Of a stretch of DNA of 56,964 nt, positions 26,901-35,947 are shown piece by piece; position 1 is the stretch's first letter; each line of letters opens with the position of its first letter. The DNA comes from Fontibacterium subtropicum (lineage in GTDB: Bacteria > Pseudomonadota > Alphaproteobacteria > Pelagibacterales > Pelagibacteraceae), in contig CBDDXD010000005.1 in NCBI GenBank assembly GCA_965235415.1, forward strand, positions 1-56,964, given 5' to 3'. Below the pieces are notes generated by a model. The model was not told the origin of the DNA, searched no databases, and saw only the letters and a list, made by a program, of their open reading frames with translations. The position numbers and the translations under genes were made by a program.

Positions 26901-27846
26901 ATGAAATCAATTGTTCCATTCATATCCTCACTTCCAAAAGCTGATATTGATCAATGGCTAAAAGTTTTAAAGAAAAAGCTACCAAAGGAGAAAATTGTTA
27001 AATTCTCAAATTTAAAAAAAACAGACTATCACAAAGTAGATGTAGCAATTGTTGCAAACCCAAATCCAACTGAAGTTAAAAAATTAGAAAATTTAAAGTG
27101 GATTCAAAGTGTATGGGTAGGCGTTGAAAAATTAGTTGAAAGCTTTAGGGGTGAGAAGGTTAAAATTGTTCGCCTTATCGATCCAGAAATGAACAGGACT
27201 ATGTCGGAGGCAGTATTATCTTGGGTTTTGTATCTTCATCGTGACATGTATTTTTACAGGGTTCAGCAAAATAAAAAAACTTGGAAAGAAACCGATTATG
27301 TAAAACCATCTAATAAAGTTGTCAGTTTTATTGGGTTGGGTGAACTTGGTTCAGCATCTGCTGCAAAATTAATTCAAAATGGTTTTAATGTTTGCGGATG
27401 GAGCAGGGGTAAGAAAAATATTAGGAAAGTTAAATCATTTACAGGTGAATTGGGTTTAAAGAAAATGTTAAAGCAAACAGATATTTTAGTTTGTTTAATT
27501 CCTTTAACTCAAAAGACTAAATATTTATTAGATTATAAAACACTTTCTTATTTAAAAAAGGGAGCAAGTATTATTAATTTTGCAAGAGGGGCAATTATTA
27601 ATGAAAAAGATTTAATTAAACATTTAAATTCTGGAAAGATTAAGCATGCAGTTCTCGATGTGTTTGAAAAAGAACCATCTGCCTAAGACAAGTACTTTAT
27701 GGAAGCATAAAAATGTAACAGTGCTTCCGCATATCTCAGCTCACACTGATATGGACACTTCATCAAGTATTGTTTGCAAGAATATTAAAATGTACCGATT
27801 AAAGAATAGAATTCCAAAATCAGTAGATATGATAAGAGGCTACTAA
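26901..27846 (+). CDS. D-isomer 2-hydroxyacid dehydrogenase, glyoxylate/hydroxypyruvate reductase A-like (one frameshift)
   Basis: NAD(P)H-dependent reductase of 2-oxoacids such as glyoxylate or hydroxypyruvate. The Rossmann motif is FIGLGELGSASAAKL near residue 148; catalytic-region segments are CLIPLTQKTKYLLD, INFARGAIINEKDLI and DVFEKEP. The frame breaks near 27680 just after FEKEP, where one extra base leads to an early stop; in the next frame LPKTSTLWKHKNVTVLPHIS AH supplies the catalytic His region. About 314 residues when joined. A role in glycine/glyoxylate turnover would fit the SAR11 lifestyle but is inference. Confidence 0.87.
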
Positions 27847-28611
27847 TTAAATATGAAGTGCGGGATTATCTAAGCACTTTTCTTTTAGAATACAGGAGAT
27901 AAATTCAAAAGCTTGATCAATATAATCTGTCATTAAAAATAGATTTAAATCTTCTTTATCAATTACTTTTCGCTCTACAAAATAATCAAAATTAATAGCT
28001 TTACTCCAAAATTTTTTACCAACCAAAACAATTGGCATCGGTTGTTGAATTCTACCTGTTTGTTTAAGTGTTAAGATTTCGCTTAATTCATCTAATGTTC
28101 CATATCCACCAGGAAACATGATGGTTGCTTTTGCAGGTTGAGTTAGAAAAAATTTTCTCATAAAGAAATAATGAAACTGAAAACTTAATTCAGGAGTTAT
28201 GTATTTATTATTTTTTTGCTCTTGCGGAAGTCTTATTCCAAGTCCAATACTTTTACCCTTTGCCTCAAGTGCACCTCGATTTGCAGCTTCCATAATTCCA
28301 GGTCCACCACCTGTTGCAATTGTAAATCGATAATGTTTTTTTGAAAATTCTTCAGCCCATTTTGTAAATTTATATGACAGCGATCTTGCTTGTTCATAAT
28401 ATTCAGAGTTTTCAATATCAATTTCATTACTACTATAATTTTCTTCTTTTGATTTAAATCTTGCGCTGCCAAAAAAAGTTATAGTGTCCATAATTTTATG
28501 AAACTCGAACATCGATTTAACCTTCTCGTACTCTGATAAAATTCTTATGGAACGTCCTTCTGGACTTTGTAAAAATTCGCTATCTTCAAATGCTTTTGGT
28601 GGTTTATCCAT
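27847..28611 (-). CDS. LOG family protein
   Basis: Rossmann-like protein of the lysine-decarboxylase-like (LOG) family, many of which are nucleotide 5'-monophosphate phosphoribohydrolases. The 254 residues contain ATGGGPGIMEAANRGA near residue 99 and the signature FPGGYGTLDELSEILTLKQTG near 164, with normal catalytic Arg and Glu positions. The N-terminal 45 residues are an extension. The start overlaps the end of the COG4091 gene by eight bases, implying co-transcription. Substrate not determinable. Confidence 0.88.
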   Translation of the reverse strand: MDKPPKAFEDSEFLQSPEGRSIRILSEYEKVKSMFEFHKIMDTITFFGSARFKSKEENYSSNEIDIENSEYYEQARSLSYKFTKWAEEFSKKHYRFTIATGGGPGIMEAANRGALEAKGKSIGLGIRLPQEQKNNKYITPELSFQFHYFFMRKFFLTQPAKATIMFPGGYGTLDELSEILTLKQTGRIQQPMPIVLVGKKFWSKAINFDYFVERKVIDKEDLNLFLMTDYIDQAFEFISCILKEKCLDNPALHI

Positions 28612-29902
28612 TTATGATTAAATTTTTCTGATATTCCCTTGCTTTGAATACTTCCTTATTCCATTTGATCTCAACATCATTCATAGAGATAAGCTTATCT
28701 TTCTCTATATTCTTTTTAGCAACTGCACCACCAGAAAGACCTAAAGGTAGAAGGTTTTCTTTAATACTCTTTTCAGCAGTAAATAATCTACCTCGTGCAG
28801 CAAATCCACCTTCGCCATCTAATACTTCTCCAATTTTAATGTCTTTTTTTGCAACACAAACAACATCAGCATTAAAATAATTTGTCTGTCCTGTAGCACG
28901 TTTGTCGATTGCGATCACATACATGGATTGGGCAAGTTCAAGACCGATATAATGATAAGGTCGCCAGATTGCAGAATAGTTTCCAGATTTATCTGTAATC
29001 ATTCCATATTCTTTGAAACAATTTTTTGAATATTCATTTTGAGCTTTAATGACAATATAAACACCCCATCTCAAATCATTAGGAATATTATTTTTATTTT
29101 CATCGATAGATGAAATCACTTCAACTTGGCCTTCAAAATCTAAAACTCCACCAGCAGATTTTGGAATAAGTGTATTTGCAATATCATAAACGCCAACGGG
29201 TGGATAAGTGAGACCATTCTTTGGACATTTAAGACCTGATGCATTTGCAACCGCTGCCATTTCAATTGAAGATTTATCTCCTGTTGTAAAGGAATTAAAC
29301 ATCTTAGGATTCATGCCAGCTTTTTTTGCTTGCTCATCCGTCATTCCATAATTTTTCCAAACGGTATCAGGTGTCGAGTATTCAAAACTTGGATGATATT
29401 TTGTACCTTTTCCAGCACCAACAACTAAAAAGCCATTTAGTTTTGCCCATTCAATTTGTTCCATGATAAGCGCAGGTTGATCCCCATAAGCCATGCTGTA
29501 GATCACATTATTTTTTTTAGCTAGATCTGATAAATATTTTCCGCACAGAACGTCCGCTTCAACGTTCACCATAATAATATTTTTTTTATTATTTATAACT
29601 TTAACTGCGTGTTCAGTTCCAACAATAGGATCTCCTGTGGCTTCAATAAAAATATCAATATCTTTTTTTAGCGCTTCATCTAAAGAATTAGTAAAATTTA
29701 TAGAATCGATAGTTTTTTGACTAAGACCACTATTTTTGCAATTAGATTTTGCTCTCTCAATATTAATGTCAACAATTGCTGTAATTTTAATTTTTTGTAA
29801 TTGATTATACTGAGATAAGAACATGGAAATAAATTTTCCACATCCAATAAAACAAATCGATATATCTTTATTTAGACTTTGAAGTTTAGAATATAAATAC
29901 AT
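28604..29902 (-). CDS. COG4091 homoserine-dehydrogenase-like protein with SAF domain
   Basis: A 432-residue predicted NAD(P)-dependent dehydrogenase. The Rossmann start is ISICFIGCGKFISMFLSQ, followed by EATGDPIVGTEHAVKVI and KKNIIMVNVEADVLCG, typical of homoserine-dehydrogenase-like folds. The C-terminal part from about residue 345 (VVCVAKKDIKIGEVLDGEGG to VAKKNIEKDKLISMNDVEI) is a SAF domain. The family's substrate is not settled; it is not the biosynthetic Hom. Upstream of the LOG gene with an eight-base overlap, so the two probably act together. Confidence 0.83.
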   Translation of the reverse strand: MYLYSKLQSLNKDISICFIGCGKFISMFLSQYNQLQKIKITAIVDINIERAKSNCKNSGLSQKTIDSINFTNSLDEALKKDIDIFIEATGDPIVGTEHAVKVINNKKNIIMVNVEADVLCGKYLSDLAKKNNVIYSMAYGDQPALIMEQIEWAKLNGFLVVGAGKGTKYHPSFEYSTPDTVWKNYGMTDEQAKKAGMNPKMFNSFTTGDKSSIEMAAVANASGLKCPKNGLTYPPVGVYDIANTLIPKSAGGVLDFEGQVEVISSIDENKNNIPNDLRWGVYIVIKAQNEYSKNCFKEYGMITDKSGNYSAIWRPYHYIGLELAQSMYVIAIDKRATGQTNYFNADVVCVAKKDIKIGEVLDGEGGFAARGRLFTAEKSIKENLLPLGLSGGAVAKKNIEKDKLISMNDVEIKWNKEVFKAREYQKNLIING

Positions 29903-29911
29903 TGTTTGTAT

Positions 29912-30217
29912 TTATATTTCTTTTTTTGCTGCCTCTAAAAACTCAGACATTTTTTGTCTGATTTCTGCATCTTGAATATTTTTACCAGTTAAATCTTTTT
30001 TTATTTTTTTAAAAACATCTCCATCGCCTGCTTCTTGAAAATCAGATTTTATAACATCAGCAATATAATTTTTTTTTTGTTCTTCATTGAGTTTTAAGAT
30101 GTTTGCAACCCAGATTGCTAGAAGCTTATTTCTTTTTGCATTAATTTTAAATTCAACTTCTTGGTCGTTAGCAAACTTTCTTTCAAATCCTTTTTCTCTA
30201 TCATTAAAATCATTCAT
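29912..30217 (-). CDS. DUF1476 protein, F1-ATPase zeta-subunit type inhibitor
   Basis: A 101-residue, mostly helical acidic/basic protein with MNDFNDREKGFERKFANDQE at the start, then AKRNKLLAIWVANILKL and a C-terminal helix. This matches DUF1476, whose Paracoccus member (zeta) blocks ATP hydrolysis by F1FO-ATP synthase through its N-terminal segment. The role here is transferred from that family. Ten bases upstream of the COG4091 gene, but functional linkage is not evident. Confidence 0.88.
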   Translation of the reverse strand: MNDFNDREKGFERKFANDQEVEFKINAKRNKLLAIWVANILKLNEEQKKNYIADVIKSDFQEAGDGDVFKKIKKDLTGKNIQDAEIRQKMSEFLEAAKKEI

Positions 30218-30272
30218 ATTAATAATTATAGGCTTAAATTAGTCTTGAATAAAGAGTGAGTATGTAAAATTT

Positions 30273-30357
30273 ATTAAAAGTACGATATAGTAACTGTATG
30301 GCTTTAATTATTATAGCTTTATTAGTTATCATTATCGTACTTTTAATTTTGCTTTAT
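30273..30357 (+). repeat. perfect 15-bp inverted repeat around a mini-ORF start
   Basis: Arms ATTAAAAGTACGATA (30273-30287) and TATCGTACTTTTAAT (30343-30357) are exact reverse complements, 55 bases apart. The right arm lies inside the mini-ORF starting at 30298, so in the transcript the start region would sit in the loop of a long hairpin. It may regulate translation or be a two-site operator. Confidence 0.75.
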
Positions 30358-30369
30358 AGAAAAAAGTAA
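30298..30369 (+). CDS. 23-residue hydrophobic mini-protein
   Basis: An ATG-to-TAA frame encoding one membrane span (ALIIIALLVIIIVLLILL) with a basic tail YRKK. Size and layout, a tiny helix plus positively charged end, resemble small membrane regulators or type I toxin peptides, but no family is recognised. It lies alone on the plus strand between two minus-strand genes, and half of a perfect inverted repeat falls inside the frame. Good small-protein candidate, though short hydrophobic frames are common in A+T-rich DNA. Confidence 0.45.
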   Translation: MALIIIALLVIIIVLLILLYRKK

Positions 30370-30386
30370 TCTTAAAATAACTTTAA

Positions 30387-30647
30387 TTATCTTTTAGATT
30401 TTTCTTCTTTTCTTTCTTTCATTGCTTCACGAAAAGCTTTTCTTTCCTCTAAAGAAAGCACCCCATCTTTATTAGTGTCCATTTTATTGAACATTTCTTC
30501 ATGCCATTTTAGATATTCAGCTTTAGTGATGGTATCTTTCTTTTCCCATTTTGGATGATCTTTTTTGTAATTTTTTTCATCCGCATGAGCAAGCGTGAAA
30601 GTTCCAAGCAACATAACTGCAAGGATCATTTTTGTTATTGTTTTCAT
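30387..30647 (-). CDS. secreted EF-hand protein
   Basis: An 86-residue protein with a signal peptide (MKTITKMILAVMLLGTFTLAHA, cleavage probably after HADA-like HA|DE) and one clear EF-hand loop DTNKDGVLSLEE near residues 57-68. The helix before it is AEYLKWHEEMFNKM and a Lys/Glu/Arg-rich helix follows. Probably a periplasmic calcium-binding protein of unknown role. Minus strand, monocistronic, divergent from metY. Confidence 0.8.
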   Translation of the reverse strand: MKTITKMILAVMLLGTFTLAHADEKNYKKDHPKWEKKDTITKAEYLKWHEEMFNKMDTNKDGVLSLEERKAFREAMKERKEEKSKR

Positions 30648-30787
30648 AAGTTACCCCTTTGTTGTTTAAATTAAGTTTATTTAATTTTCAGACTTCTTTG
30701 TGTTCTAAAGATTGTAAAATTATAACCTTGTAAAACTTGCTATTTTTATGAGGAATAATCGTTGATTTCAGGTCTTTGGATGACTTA

Positions 30788-30817
30788 TTATATGTTAATT
30801 AATCATATAAGCAGGGA
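30788..30817 (+). promoter_or_regulatory. hairpin next to the metY ribosome-binding site
   Basis: Stem TTATATG/CATATAA (30788-30794 and 30804-30810) with a TTAATTAAT loop directly precedes GCAGGGA, the ribosome-binding site. A UUGAUUU segment upstream at about 30771 recalls SAM-II/SAM-V aptamers, which are known before methionine genes including metY in SAR11, but the rest of the consensus is not evident to me. Confidence 0.35.
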
Positions 30818-30819
30818 AC

Positions 30820-32121
30820 ATGACAACATCAAGCAAACATCCAGAAACAATAGGTTTACACGGCGGAGATTATAGAAGCGATACTAGCACAACGTCTGTG
30901 GCCGTTCCGATTTATCAAACAACAAGTTATCAATTTAATAACACCGATCATGCAGCAAATTTATTTGCCTTAAAAGAATTTGGAAACATTTACACAAGGA
31001 TCATGAATCCAACCGTAGATGTTCTTGAAAAAAGAGTGGCTGCTTTGGAGGGCGGAGTTGCAGCTTTAGCAGTTGGATCAGGTCAAGCCGCATCTGCATT
31101 TTGTATACAAAACTTATGTAAAGCTGGAGACAATATTGTTGCATCAACAGATTTGTATGGAGGAACAGTAAATTTATTTAAAAATACTTTAAAAGATCAG
31201 GGGATTGAAGTTCGTTTTGCAGATCCAATTGATCCTAAAAATTTTGAAAAATTAACCGATGATAAGACAAGAGGATATTATGGAGAGACTTGTCCAAATC
31301 CGTATCTGAGAATTTTTCCAATTAAAGAAGTTGCTGAAATTGGTAAAAAATTTGGAATACCATTAATTATGGATAACACTGCATCACCTATCATTTGCAA
31401 ACCCTTAGAACATGGCGCTGCAATTGTGATGCACTCTTTAACTAAGTTTATTGGGGGTCATGGAAATTCTATTGGGGGTGTAATTGTTGATGGTGGAAAT
31501 TTTAATTGGACTGCAAATAAAAAAAGACAACCATTCTATAATGAGCCTGATCCTTCTTACGGTGGAGCTGTTTGGGGTGAAGTTGTTCCGCAATTAACGG
31601 GTGCAAACATTCCATTTATTATAAGAGCTCGAGTTGTTTTGCTTAGAGACTTAGGTGCTCCTTTATCACCATTTAATGCATGGCAAATTATTCAAGGATT
31701 AGAAACGTTAGCTTTACGTATGAGACAACATTGTTCTAATGCTGAAAAAGTTGTTTCATATTTAACTAAACATAGCAAAGTTCAAAAAGTTATTTACCCA
31801 AGTCTTTACGATGGTGAAGTTGGAAGACGCGCTAAACAATATTTAAAAGGTGGCTTTGGAGCTTTGTGTGGTATTGAGTTAAAAGGTGGTGTTGATGCGG
31901 GTAAGAAATTTATTAACGCTTTAAAACTTTTATATCACGTTGCAAATATTGGTGATGCAAGAAGTCTTGCTATTCATCCAGCTTCTACAACCCATTCGCA
32001 GCTTTCTCCTGAGGAGCAATTAAAAGCAGGAGTTACACCAGGGTATATAAGATTATCAATTGGAATTGAACATCCAGATGATATTTTAGCTGATATTGAT
32101 CAAGCGCTTAAAACTATTTAG
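30820..32121 (+). CDS. metY: O-acetylhomoserine aminocarboxypropyltransferase (sulfhydrylase)
   Basis: PLP enzyme making homocysteine (or methionine from methanethiol) out of O-acetylhomoserine. The 433 residues show the Cys/Met-metabolism family pattern: VPIYQTTSYQF near residue 28, YTRIMNPT near 56, SGQAASAFC, IMDNTASPIICKPLEHGA and the PLP Lys in VMHSLTKFIGGHG near 205. The Ala-Ser-Thr-Thr-His region near 385 (HPASTTHSQLS) is also typical. Convergent with the OsmC gene, stops overlapping by four bases, and metX lies just beyond, supplying its substrate. Confidence 0.95.
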   Translation: MTTSSKHPETIGLHGGDYRSDTSTTSVAVPIYQTTSYQFNNTDHAANLFALKEFGNIYTRIMNPTVDVLEKRVAALEGGVAALAVGSGQAASAFCIQNLCKAGDNIVASTDLYGGTVNLFKNTLKDQGIEVRFADPIDPKNFEKLTDDKTRGYYGETCPNPYLRIFPIKEVAEIGKKFGIPLIMDNTASPIICKPLEHGAAIVMHSLTKFIGGHGNSIGGVIVDGGNFNWTANKKRQPFYNEPDPSYGGAVWGEVVPQLTGANIPFIIRARVVLLRDLGAPLSPFNAWQIIQGLETLALRMRQHCSNAEKVVSYLTKHSKVQKVIYPSLYDGEVGRRAKQYLKGGFGALCGIELKGGVDAGKKFINALKLLYHVANIGDARSLAIHPASTTHSQLSPEEQLKAGVTPGYIRLSIGIEHPDDILADIDQALKTI

Positions 32122-32519
32122 ATTAATTTAGAATTAATCTTAACTGTATTTGTTAAAGCCTTGTGAATAGGGCATTTGTTTGAGATTTCAAATAATTTGT
32201 TTCTTTGTTCATCGGTTAAATTACCAATAAGTTCAATTTTTCTATCAATCTCTCCTTGTTCGTTTCTGTTCAATTGAATGACAATTTTATCAAGAGGTAA
32301 TTTCTTTAATCTTGCATACATTCTAAGAGTAATAGAAGTGCATGATCCAAGGGAGGAGAGTAAAAAATCATCAGGACTTAAGCCTTTGTCGGTGCCTTCA
32401 GGAAAAGATAAGGGTTCATCTGCAAATAGTTGATGTCCTCTGACTGTTACATTTTGAACAAAAGGGCCAGGTCCAACCTCTGAAACAGTCACTGTATTAT
32501 CTTTTTTAATTTCAGCCAT
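32118..32519 (-). CDS. OsmC/Ohr family protein
   Basis: A 133-residue OsmC-fold protein. It has the second-cysteine motif CPIHKALTNTVKI near the C-terminus and the first cysteine in SSLGSCTSITLRMYA near residue 53, so both redox cysteines of the peroxidase family are kept; VRGHQLFADEP is the YhfA-like N-terminal pattern. Likely reduces organic peroxides or handles reactive sulfur species; its place at the end of a sulfur operon, six bases after metX, fits the latter. Exact substrate unknown. Confidence 0.88.
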   Translation of the reverse strand: MAEIKKDNTVTVSEVGPGPFVQNVTVRGHQLFADEPLSFPEGTDKGLSPDDFLLSSLGSCTSITLRMYARLKKLPLDKIVIQLNRNEQGEIDRKIELIGNLTDEQRNKLFEISNKCPIHKALTNTVKINSKLI

Positions 32520-32524
32520 TTTAA

Positions 32525-33658
32525 TTATTTAGATGCTTTAAATTCTTCATATGCCGAGTCTAAAAATCCTTTAACACTTCTTAAAAATTCAGGCTCATCT
32601 AAAAGAAAAGAGTCATGCCCATTATTCGTAATAATTTCTACAAAACTCACATCTGCACCTATGGAGTTAAGCGCAATAAGAATTTTTTTACTTTCAGAAG
32701 TTGGATATAACCAATCTGTAGAGAAGGAAATGATACAATATTTAATTTTTGTATCTTTGAATGCATTTGCAAGCACACCATTATTTTCTCGATACAAATC
32801 GAAGTAATCCATAGCTCTTGTTAAATACAAATAACTATTAGCATCAAAGCGATCTACAAATGCATTCCCTTGATATTTTAAATAGCTTTCAACTTGAAAG
32901 TCAGCATCAAAAGTAAATTTAAAATCCCCTTTCTTTTGAAGTTTTCTTCCAAATTTTTCTTGCAATCCTTCCTCTGATAAATAGCTAATGTGTCCTGCCA
33001 TTCTTGCAACAGATAATCCTTTTCTAGGATTTTTATTTAATTTTAAATAATCTCCATTAGACCATTCCGGATCAGCCATGATTGCTTGACGTGACAATTC
33101 ATTGAATGCAATATTTTGCGCTGAATGACTTGCAGTGCAAGCAATTGGAATTGCAGAATATGTTCTTCCAGGATTAGATGAACAAAATTGTAAAACTTGC
33201 ATTCCACCCATTGAACCACCTAACACGCACAAAGTTTTTTCAATTTGCAAATAATCTAGTAATAATACCTGCGCATTAACCATGTCCCTTATGGTTACTA
33301 ATGGAAAAGTATTCTGATAAAGTTCGTTAGTTTTAGGGTTAATAGAGGTAGGTCCTGAAGTTCCCATACAACCTCCCAAAACGTTTGCGCAAATTATAAA
33401 ATATTTATTTGTATCAACTGCTTTATCAGGACCGATTGCAGTGACCCACCAACCATCTTTTCCAGTAATAGGATTAATTCCAGTTGCAAATTGATCCCCA
33501 CTTAGTGCGTGAAATACTAAAATAGCATTATCTTTATTTTTATTTAAAGTTCCAAAAGTTTCATAAGCAATTGTAAAGTTATCTAAAATCTGACCCGACT
33601 CTAGTTGTAGTGGCTTTTTAATATCTATGGTTTTGATTTTGCTTTTATCAATGATCAT
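32525..33658 (-). CDS. metX: homoserine O-acetyltransferase
   Basis: Alpha/beta-hydrolase acyltransferase activating homoserine for sulfhydrylation; 377 residues. Motifs: NAILVFHALSGDQ near residue 43, GPTSINP, the nucleophile elbow LGGSMGGMQVLQF near 147, and the catalytic Asp/His region with NGHDSFLLDE near 347. Acetyl specificity is assumed from the MetX pairing with MetY across the convergent gap. The start overlaps the cysteine synthase stop by four bases. Succinyl use cannot be excluded from sequence alone. Confidence 0.93.
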   Translation of the reverse strand: MIIDKSKIKTIDIKKPLQLESGQILDNFTIAYETFGTLNKNKDNAILVFHALSGDQFATGINPITGKDGWWVTAIGPDKAVDTNKYFIICANVLGGCMGTSGPTSINPKTNELYQNTFPLVTIRDMVNAQVLLLDYLQIEKTLCVLGGSMGGMQVLQFCSSNPGRTYSAIPIACTASHSAQNIAFNELSRQAIMADPEWSNGDYLKLNKNPRKGLSVARMAGHISYLSEEGLQEKFGRKLQKKGDFKFTFDADFQVESYLKYQGNAFVDRFDANSYLYLTRAMDYFDLYRENNGVLANAFKDTKIKYCIISFSTDWLYPTSESKKILIALNSIGADVSFVEIITNNGHDSFLLDEPEFLRSVKGFLDSAYEEFKASK

Positions 33659-34635
33659 TTAATCCAATCTGGACACGGCAGTCCTTTTGATTTTAAAAAT
33701 TCGCGGTTAAACAATTTGCTAGTATAACGCGTTCCAATATCACATAAAATCGTTACTATAATTTTGTTTGGTCCCATTTTTTTTCCAAGTTCAATTGCGC
33801 CAGCAACATTTATTCCAGATGAACTGCCAAGACACAATCCATCATCATGTAGTAAATCAAACACGATATTTAAAGCGTCCGTATCATTAATTTGAAAAGC
33901 ATCATCAAGTAAAGCGCCCTCATAATTCTTAGTTATTCTTGATGTTCCAATACCTTCTGTGATTGAAGTTCCATTCATTACTAATTTTCCGGTTTTAAAA
34001 TGACTATAAAGTGCAGAGCCAAGCGGATCACTTACAGCAATTTTAATATTTTTATTATGTTTCTTTAGGCCAATTGAAACACCAGAAATAGTACCGCCTG
34101 TTCCCGATGCACAAACAAATCCATCTACTTCACCATTAGTCTGAGTCCAAATTTCTTCAGCAGTGGTTTCAATATGAGCTAGTTGATTGATAGTATTATC
34201 AAATTGGTTTCCCCAGTAACCACCAATATCATCTGCAACTTTTTTTGCATATTTCACATAATTATTTGGATTATCATACGGCACCGCTGGAACTTCAATA
34301 AGCTCAGCTCCTAATTGTTTTAAAGTATCTTTTTTTTCTTTGGATTGTGTATCTGGAATAACAATGACAGTTTTAATTCCAAGTTCTTTTGCAATTATTG
34401 CAATACCAATTCCAGTATTTCCTGCGGTTCCTTCAACTATGGTTCCACCTTTTTTTAACTTACCATTCTTAATGGCATCATTTAAAATATAAAGTGCAGC
34501 TCTATCCTTTACGGACTCTCCAGGATTTAAGAATTCTGCTTTACCAAAAATCTTACATCCAGAAATCTCTGATGCCTTCTTTAAGTATATTAAAGGAGTA
34601 TTGCCAATTTTATTAATTAAGTTTGGTGTAGTCAT
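33655..34635 (-). CDS. cysteine synthase (O-acetylserine sulfhydrylase family)
   Basis: Fold type II PLP enzyme, 326 residues. IGNTPLIYLKKASE at the start, the PLP Lys (K43) in GESVKDRAA, phosphate-binding VCASGTGGTISG and substrate loop EGTAGNTGIG are all present; SSSGINVAGAIEL is the C-terminal PLP contact. Could be CysK using sulfide or CysM-like using thiosulfate. Its position between a YeeE-type thiosulfate transporter and metX favours use of imported thiosulfate, but that is context inference. The CD-SSGIN region and length are normal. Confidence 0.9.
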   Translation of the reverse strand: MTTPNLINKIGNTPLIYLKKASEISGCKIFGKAEFLNPGESVKDRAALYILNDAIKNGKLKKGGTIVEGTAGNTGIGIAIIAKELGIKTVIVIPDTQSKEKKDTLKQLGAELIEVPAVPYDNPNNYVKYAKKVADDIGGYWGNQFDNTINQLAHIETTAEEIWTQTNGEVDGFVCASGTGGTISGVSIGLKKHNKNIKIAVSDPLGSALYSHFKTGKLVMNGTSITEGIGTSRITKNYEGALLDDAFQINDTDALNIVFDLLHDDGLCLGSSSGINVAGAIELGKKMGPNKIIVTILCDIGTRYTSKLFNREFLKSKGLPCPDWIK

Positions 34636-34644
34636 TTTAAAATT

Positions 34645-35830
34645 TTAATTAAATTTATATTTTTTTCTAAATAACCAACCCAAATATAACCCGGCTCCAC
34701 AGAAAATTAAAAATATCCAGCCAGATAATGAAGCTGCCATAATACCTGATAATAAAGTTCCAACTGTACACCCAAGTGCAATCATAGAACCAAACCCCAT
34801 TAATATTCCACCAACAAAAGATCGAATACTTTCTTTAGTTTGAGGAATTTGAATTTTAAAATCACCAGAGAAAGTTGCAAGTGCAAAAGATCCAAGTACT
34901 AAACCAAAAATAAATAAACCGTTATTAGACCAAAATGTTTCCTTAACAATTGTTAAACATCCTCTTAATGTATCTAAACCTTCAAGCCGCACTGGTAAAA
35001 TATTAAAATAGTTGGCACTCGTTCGTGCTATGCTTCCAATTTCAGCTGTAACACCTAAAGGAGATATTCTTAAAAACGCAACCGTTGCAATTAGCGCAAC
35101 CAAAATCCCACCAACATAAGTTGGCCATTTTATTTGCCACCATTTTTGAATTTTATTTATTTGTTTTTGTTTTTTATGAAATTTTACAAGTAATAATGTT
35201 AAAAAAATTAATAATGTAATTTGTAAAATAATAGATCCTTTATAACCAAGATAATGAGGGAACCAAACTATAGGAGCCTGTTGAATGGCTTTAAGATAAA
35301 GAGAATTCCAACAAAGAAAAGCTATAATAAACCCAAATATAATTCCAATGAATGCAATAAGTGCAGACAAAAGACCTTCGCCAAGTCTATAAAGTTGAGC
35401 ACTAATGCATGATCCAGCAATGGCCATTCCAAGTCCAAAGCTAAAAGAACCCAATACTAAAACCCAACTAACAGGAGCAATATGAGCATTTGGCGGAAGA
35501 CGAGGAGCTATAGGATCAATAAGGAAAGCACCAAATATTAAATGATAGCCTAATGTTCCAATGATAAGAGCAACAACAATTCCTAAGCAATCCCTTTGCA
35601 TTTTTAAATTCAATAAAATCTCTACTTAAACAATAAAAACAAAATCTACTTCTTTGTAAAACTGCGCCAAATGCAATTCCAAGCCATAAAGATAAAGAAA
35701 GAGTTGTGCCCCCTTGTAAATTTTCAATTCGTGAATTTAAAATGAAAGCAATAATTAGAATTACAACAATTCCTAAAAAATTTTTAAATTCAGGAATATT
35801 ACTATTTAATTGATAATTTATTTTTGCCAT
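34645..35830 (-). CDS. YeeE/YedE family transporter, probable thiosulfate importer (one frameshift)
   Basis: Polytopic membrane protein (about 9-10 spans) of the YeeE/YedE (TsuA) family that moves thiosulfate or related sulfur. Conserved cysteine-containing loops RSRFCFYCLSRDF, AIAGSCISAQLYRLGEG and IALGCTVGTLLSGIMA are the substrate-relay signatures. The frame breaks near 35584 in KGLL(R)N, where one extra base separates the first 80 residues from the rest; corrected length about 395. Followed by cysteine synthase ten bases downstream, giving a coherent sulfur-acquisition unit. Confidence 0.87.
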
Positions 35831-35849
35831 TTTAACTCCTAAAATAAAA

Positions 35850-35881
35850 AAAATAGCGGTACTAATTAGTACCGCTATTTT
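35850..35881 (-). terminator. strong Rho-independent terminator
   Basis: A perfect 14-base stem (AAAATAGCGGTACT with AGTACCGCTATTTT) and an AATT loop, followed on the minus strand by a U-rich tract. It lies between the sulfurtransferase gene and the transporter start, 19 bases before the latter, so it either ends the sulfurtransferase transcript or attenuates read-through into the sulfur operon. Confidence 0.85.
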
Positions 35882-35947
35882 GTAACAGGGAGAATTAACT
35901 AAATTCTAGAAAGATAACAAGTAGCGAATTTTTTCACTAACTAGTTA

